This document shows, one piece after another, positions 58,802 to 64,000 of a stretch of 64,000 bases of DNA. The stretch's first letter is position 1; each line of letters opens with the position of its first letter. The stretch covers positions 15,610,106-15,674,105 of the forward strand of contig NC_045141.1 in NCBI RefSeq assembly GCF_008831285.2. Direction: 5' to 3'. The notes beneath the pieces are model-generated. The model had not been told where the DNA came from and made no database searches. It saw only the letters and a list, made by a program, of their open reading frames with translations. Source of the stretch: Nymphaea colorata (Eukaryota; Streptophyta; Magnoliopsida; Nymphaeales; Nymphaeaceae). A program made the translations under genes and the position numbers.

Positions 58802-60443
58802 ATGGACACTGAGTTCCTAATGAGAGATAAGCTTGTTCTCCGAGGTTTGATGTTCCATGGTTTTCATGGTGTTCTCGAGGAGGAGAAGAAATTGGGTCAG
58901 AAATTCTTGGTTGACATAGATGCATATTTGGAACTTCAAAAAGCTGGTGACACTGATAACTTGGATGACAGTGTGAGCTATGCAGATATTTACAAGTAAT
59001 GCTGATTCACAAATGCTATATAGTTCTCTTAAGTTTGATTTGAAGTTTAACTGTGACTAACAACTGATAAAGTTATGGATTTCACACATTAACTTGTTTG
59101 AAGCTATCTGACCGTTTTCTTGTAGGGTTTGATAAAAAAAATCCGGGTTGACCTAACTCGAGGTTCCATGATGCAGATTGTGAATTTGATCCAATTCATA
59201 CCAGTGTAGTTGCAGATCTGTCTTTTTTCCGTACATTCATAATGGCTTGAAATTGTGAGTCATGTACTCTAGTCATTCTGTCGTTCTGTGCTAATAGATG
59301 AGTTTGTTGGGGTTCTCAGCGTGATGCTCTCTACCGTTTCTTCTGTTTGATTTTGCTAACCAATTCTAAAGTCTCAGATTTCCCCTTTTTAAACACATGG
59401 ATCAATTTTACAGTATAGATTCTCATTACCTCCCCTAACTTCTGGATTTGTATTTGATTTGTTTGTATAGGATTCTCTGTTTTCAACAGTTTTGAGTTCG
59501 CCCAAGGCCTGCTGAAGGTGTTGAATCAATAAACTTTGCAAGAACCTCACTAGGTGTATGGTATAAAGTTGTCAGGAATTTACTGGCGCTGTTTGTGTAA
59601 CAACTATTTTGCAATGATTAAGAGGAGAAATAATCTTATCTACTCCTTCCCCCGCAACCCACCCACACCCCCACCACTATCCCCTCCCCATCTTCTCCCA
59701 CCCTCTCCTTCCCCCGTTTGAGAATCCCGGTTCAAGTGCAGCATTTTAGTCTTTCAAAAAATTGCAGCAAATTGTTTGCCTATCTAGTGGTTGTGTTTAT
59801 GACTAGAAAATAAAGTGATATTGGAAAAGTTTGGCTCTAAACTACATCGAATCTCCATCTGGTAGAATTGTGGCCTTGTATGTCGTCGGCCTGCTCTGCT
59901 TGTCATGCAAAGGAACCTTAGTCTGAACTCCTATTGATTGCTGCAGCGAAACAGGCATTAATGGCTTCCAAATTATCATCATCATCAGTTTTTCAGTTGA
60001 AGATCTTTACGAATGGGTGTTTGCATGGAATTCTTTTCCTTTTTCTTTTGTTGAAACAAACACTGAAACACATCCCCTCATATAGTGGAACCACTATTAC
60101 TGGATATGCTTTAAGAGTCCATATTCTAAATCTTGTTAGCCTTAGTTTGTTGACCATCTTGAATTTGGTTTTCTATCAATGTTTGAGCTTGTGTTTGCTT
60201 AGTTCCTTCAGCAAACTGATTTATGGTCTTTTGGCTCTTGGCAGCCTGGCTAGAGAGGTTGTTGAAGGACCATCGTTCAATCTTTTGGAGTCTGTTGCTA
60301 CCAAGATTGTCAAAGATATTTTTGCATCCTATCGGCAAATTTCTGCAGTTCGTGTGAGAGTTGGAAAGCCTCATGTGGCTGTAAAAGGCCCTGTTGAATA
60401 TTTAGGTGTTGAGATTTATCGGAGCCGGACAAATATGAAGTGA
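58802..60443 (+). CDS. FOLB: Dihydroneopterin aldolase (folate biosynthesis)
   Basis: Converts 7,8-dihydroneopterin to 6-hydroxymethyl-7,8-dihydropterin plus glycolaldehyde in the pterin branch of folate synthesis; the plant enzyme is thought to be cytosolic. Coding exons are 58802-58995 and 60245-60443, joined in phase 2 (Asn65 spans the junction), giving 130 aa, normal for the family. Seen in order: DKLVLRGLMFHGFHGVLEEE with the Glu cluster at 26-28, KKLGQKFLVDID (29-40), the active-site Tyr region SVSYADIYN with Tyr60, AREVVEG, RVRVGKPHVAVKG with the conserved Lys106 and the final EYLGVEIYRSR. No targeting peptide is visible. The ATG at 58802 aligns with the usual N-terminus; a second ATG at codon 7 is possible. 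The 1.25-kb intron has no gene. Confidence 0.93.
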
Positions 60444-61016
60444 TTGATTCCTTCTCTTTCCAGAGGATGCTTTTATTTTTAGTGATCTTTGCACAGGAAG
60501 ACGAGATCAATCCTCTTTTTTTAATGTCTTCTCTTTCCCCAGAACGCTTTTATCTCTGTGGTTCTTTGCGTTTCAGGAACAGTACAAGATTGGCTCCTCT
60601 TTTGTTATTTGTCAATGTAACTAAGATCCATCTAGCTCACAATGTTCAGAAATTGGGTTCTCCATTCTTCAAATGTTTGCTTTATTCCCTCCTGTGCGCT
60701 TGATAAATTGTGTTTCAGGAAAATAAGTTTTGCTGGAGTGCTCATACAATGCCATGAAAGCCGTTTGTTTAATAAGGACCAATCCGAAAGGTTTGGTTTT
60801 CTGATACGACAACATGATTTTGAGTTGTAAAATGTGATTGAAAGAACTCATACATTGCGTTCGCATGATTGACTGTTCATTTTTTATTTTTCACTTGAGA
60901 AATCATGTCTCCACTCTTAAAGTTTGACCTATCTCAATGTCACCCTATAGCACCAGACCATTTCTTTCGAATGAGACTGATGGGGCTTTCATATATATAT
61001 ATAAGACTGATGGGGC

Positions 61017-61071
<55 letters not shown>

Positions 61072-64000
61072 CTTGAGGGGGTCTCTGTTTAATCTCAAAT
61101 CTCTCCTCATTCTTACTCCAATTGATCAACTTCCAGACGTTCTCCACCCTGTTCAATGGACTTGTCTTATGTGGACTCCATAACTTCCGTATTGCAGTGT
61201 GCAGTGCCTGTCTTCAGCAATCAATCGTCCATTTCTCTTGAACCGTACCCCATCCCTGATGCAGTGCTTTTCTAACTCCATGAAGCATTTAGAGAAATAT
61301 CTTTCCGTCAAAACCTTGTGCAGGTACTTGGGGAATGTAGATGGTCTTGATTCGGGTGGGATCAACCCTTTATCAAATTCAACTAATCAGATTCTAAGTA
61401 GATCACATTTAGAATTGGACTTCGATTTGAGCGCTCTTCTTTGGACTGGATTTGGATCCGACTAACAAAGATCAAACATTTATATGCAAACGGGCCCAAT
61501 CGTTATTGGATCTCAGTTGGAAGTATCCAGATTTTGTTATGGAATTGCATAATGAATTTGAATCCAATTAGTAGTCGAATCCACAGGTTGGTATATATTT
61601 ACCCATCTGCATTTCTAAGAGGGCATTTGATGAAAAGACATTCTGTTCTTAGATGTGATGGCAAAACTATGTTTTTTCGAATGGGGCTTTCTTGTTGACA
61701 AAACATAGTGTCATTGTGGATGTGTTGTTATAACCAGCAACAAAAAATTAACTTAATCACACTCTGTTTCTTAAAACAAAAGCATGGCATTCTTCAAGTA
61801 TGTTTCAAGAACATACGTCCCATGAACACACTGTTTTCTTTTTTACCAATTAAACACTATGTAACAAGAGTGCTGATCATATATTGTAAGTATTAAGAGT
61901 GCTTGCGGACAAACTTGTAGATAAAGTTTTTATTATTACTATCAATAATTCTGAAAGCTTCGCATAAATTTATAATGGAATGTCTTGCTAAGAAATGAAC
62001 CAATGATGTTAATCCACCCAAATAAGGCATGCAGTTTAATCTGCACAGATCAGGAAAATGGAGAATTTGTTGATGCCATCACCAGATCCTGACCCCCAAA
62101 AAATTCCTTCGTTTCAAATTTTCCGACCACCTTCAAAATGATGGCATCAATACAGCAGGTGATCAAATTTAACTTTGCAAAATTAAAGCCTGTGTTTGAT
62201 GCCATAGGTGTTATGCTTTTGTGTCTTAAACGGTGGGGTGCGATAAGTTGTACCATCATTGATGCCGTTGCAACCCAAGGGCCAGAGGGAAGAGGTACTT
62301 CAGGTCTCTTTTCCGGGCAGTGAACTGTTAACCTCCTGTTCATGCTATTCACCGGGCATGAAGAGTCAAGTAGAATGACAAGGATCTTCAACTAAATGCC
62401 CTTCTCTCATCCGTTGCTTCATCATCAATGGTGGTTGATGCTCGCAGAAGATTTTGACAACTCTCACTAAAGACGTTCTTAATGTTGACATCAGACGCGA
62501 ATATCTGTATGTATCTAAATCTACCAAGAATCAGACCTATATGGATCTGTTTGGAGTTTGCTCGTATCAGCAGCAACTTTCAGACACTTCTGCTCAAACA
62601 AATACAGAAATATTTGTTTGTTATTATTTTATGGAACAAAAGGAAGAGTGTAAGCCTATTTCAAAAACTAAAAAGGACTCCAAAAAAGAGATCTTTGGTT
62701 CTCAGTTAGACATCGTATTGAAAGCAAACACTTGGTCAAAATAAATGGCTATAACATCTCCCATGGATGCCAATTTTCCGTCGCTATCCAGTTCCCGTTT
62801 CCTCCTTGCTTAACCTAAAAACCTGTAATAATAGTCAAAGAATGCTTAGTTCAAAGCAAATAATGTAGAGTTATCTAAGCCACAATTAGCACACGACAAA
62901 TTTAGTACTTGAAGCCATGAGAATCCAAAGCGTTTACTTAAAGCTCAGTCTGCCATGGATGTTCATGATTCATCTTACGTGGGGGCTTTTGATAACTTCG
63001 GATTTTAGATTAATTTGTATAACGAACTTGCCAAATGCAATAGCCACTTCGCACTAAAATCCATGGTTTACCAAACTAAAGAATATTGCAAGTCAGACTT
63101 GGGCCTACATTAAGATCCACATTCTTAAATTTCTATGTTAATCTTCAACTAAGTTAACTGAGATTTCAAATATAAAGATTGTGGTACTACATTAAGCACA
63201 CTAGAAGAGCGCCACATACAAGCTTACAATTATTTTGATTCCAAAGGGGATTGGGATAATGGATGCAGCAGGGGTTGGTAGGCGGTCGGTTTTCATTTCA
63301 AATATCTAGGGTGTCAACTTTTTGTGCTGCAAAAGAGGATGGAGGGGGGCCATTGATGCTCAAGTTGGAGCTCATAGGGAGTCTTGAGGCACCAGAAACA
63401 GACCTTGTACCCTAAAGAAATGAGATGTTGAAAGGGAGATTCGGTCTTCTGCCGGACAATGAAAAACCCTGCTCGGTGAGAGAATTTGAGTGCCAACGAT
63501 GATCGGAAAGTTTCGAAGCACAAAAAAGAATCAGTGGAAATTAAACAAGAGAAAATGATTTGTTATTCTCTAACCAATTAAGTTTATGGGATGATCTTGG
63601 GAAAATGACGGCCGTGTGGAATTTGAACAGATCTCTGCTGACTTCTCTGGCTCGGAACATGTCAAGTCTGTCTCTTTCACTTTCTAACAGGATCATACAA
63701 GTTCTCAGTGGTCCTTAGTGCATTGTTGACAATAATTGTTTGATCCAGTCACTGTCCAAGTTAATGTTATTGTTAATATAATATTTATTCAGATTAGGCA
63801 AATTAATCATCAACTCCCCACAAGGGATTGAATATCATCCCACTCTGCACTTTTTGCGTTAAAGCCAAACAAAAATTTTTTTTAAAAAAAAGGTAATATG
63901 TGAAACCCCAACCAGACCATATGAAATGACATGATACTGTGCGCAAAACAACTAATTGCTATATTTAAATGTACATTTTCTTTGTTCTTTATATGGTAAC
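60444..64000. other. Intergenic DNA downstream of FolB
   Basis: The FolB 3' UTR should occupy the first few hundred bases. After that I see no supportable gene to the end of the window. A diverged GATTGGATTTG-type patch at ~61370-61600 may be a weak fourth relative of the dispersed repeat. Minus-strand frames at 62050-62391 and 63314-63523 match no family I know and lack a recognisable gene structure. The final ~400 bp are AT-rich. Confidence 0.5.
60974..61068. repeat. (AT)n microsatellite with a duplicated flank
   Basis: AGACTGATGGGGCTTTC followed by a short AT run occurs at 60974 and again, 30 bp on, at 61004, where it is followed by 48 bp of pure AT (61021-61068). The first copy is probably a slippage product of the second. 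Confidence 0.9.

Noticed and set aside
62050-62391. 113-codon minus-strand frame
   Set aside because: I could not match it to any family or find exons that extend it; may be an old repeat.
63314-63523. 69-codon minus-strand frame near the window end
   Set aside because: Unrecognised and short; no promoter or splice context.

Overview
This window looks like nuclear DNA of a flowering plant. The genes are split by GT-AG introns, some several kilobases long. Intergenic DNA and introns are AT-rich, microsatellite-rich and littered with small transposon remnants. The proteins are recognisable plant nuclear families. Exons of the MCU, thaumatin-like and ELO genes are clearly GC-richer than their surroundings. 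The lineage within angiosperms cannot be fixed from the sequence alone. I see no bacterial operon, CRISPR array, rRNA, tRNA or intact autonomous transposon.

Seven protein-coding genes can be assembled, each with intron phases that close into an open frame. In order they are: (1) MCU-family mitochondrial calcium uniporter, + strand, 1071-2782, 2 exons, 340 aa. (2) A TRAUCO/ASH2-like SPRY protein of the COMPASS H3K4 methyltransferase complex, + strand, 7355-14270, 2 exons around a 5.5-kb intron, 466 aa. (3) A secreted thaumatin-like (PR-5) protein, - strand, 15510-16366, 2 exons, 237 aa. (4) An LPAT4/5-type lysophosphatidic acid acyltransferase, - strand, 21659-24014, 3 coding exons, 431 aa. 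(5) A PLAA/Ufd3/Doa1-type WD40-PFU-PUL protein, + strand, 26645-51473, 22 exons over 24.8 kb, 756 aa. (6) An intronless ELO-family membrane protein, - strand, 52072-52983, 303 aa, lacking the canonical elongase motifs. (7) Dihydroneopterin aldolase (FolB), + strand, 58802-60443, 2 coding exons, 130 aa.

The genes are unrelated housekeeping, stress and lipid functions. There is no sign that they act as one pathway or cluster.

Between and inside the genes are non-autonomous DNA elements. Two hAT-like MITEs (17498-17718 and 19515-19713) have 8-bp target duplications. A ~770-bp element in the TRAUCO intron has termini full of a perfect 16-bp palindrome. A dispersed repeat occurs in at least three copies (about 18.5, 44.3 and 57.0 kb). 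Other items are a possible MULE-like MITE, a TIR element at 55.6-56.1 kb, a decayed LINE fragment at 55.0 kb, and tandem duplications, including a five-copy 32-bp minisatellite in a PLAA intron and a 152-bp duplication behind MCU. I found no clear evidence of a wholly new biological system. The best leads are the palindrome-rich element, the motif-less ELO protein and the multi-copy dispersed repeat.
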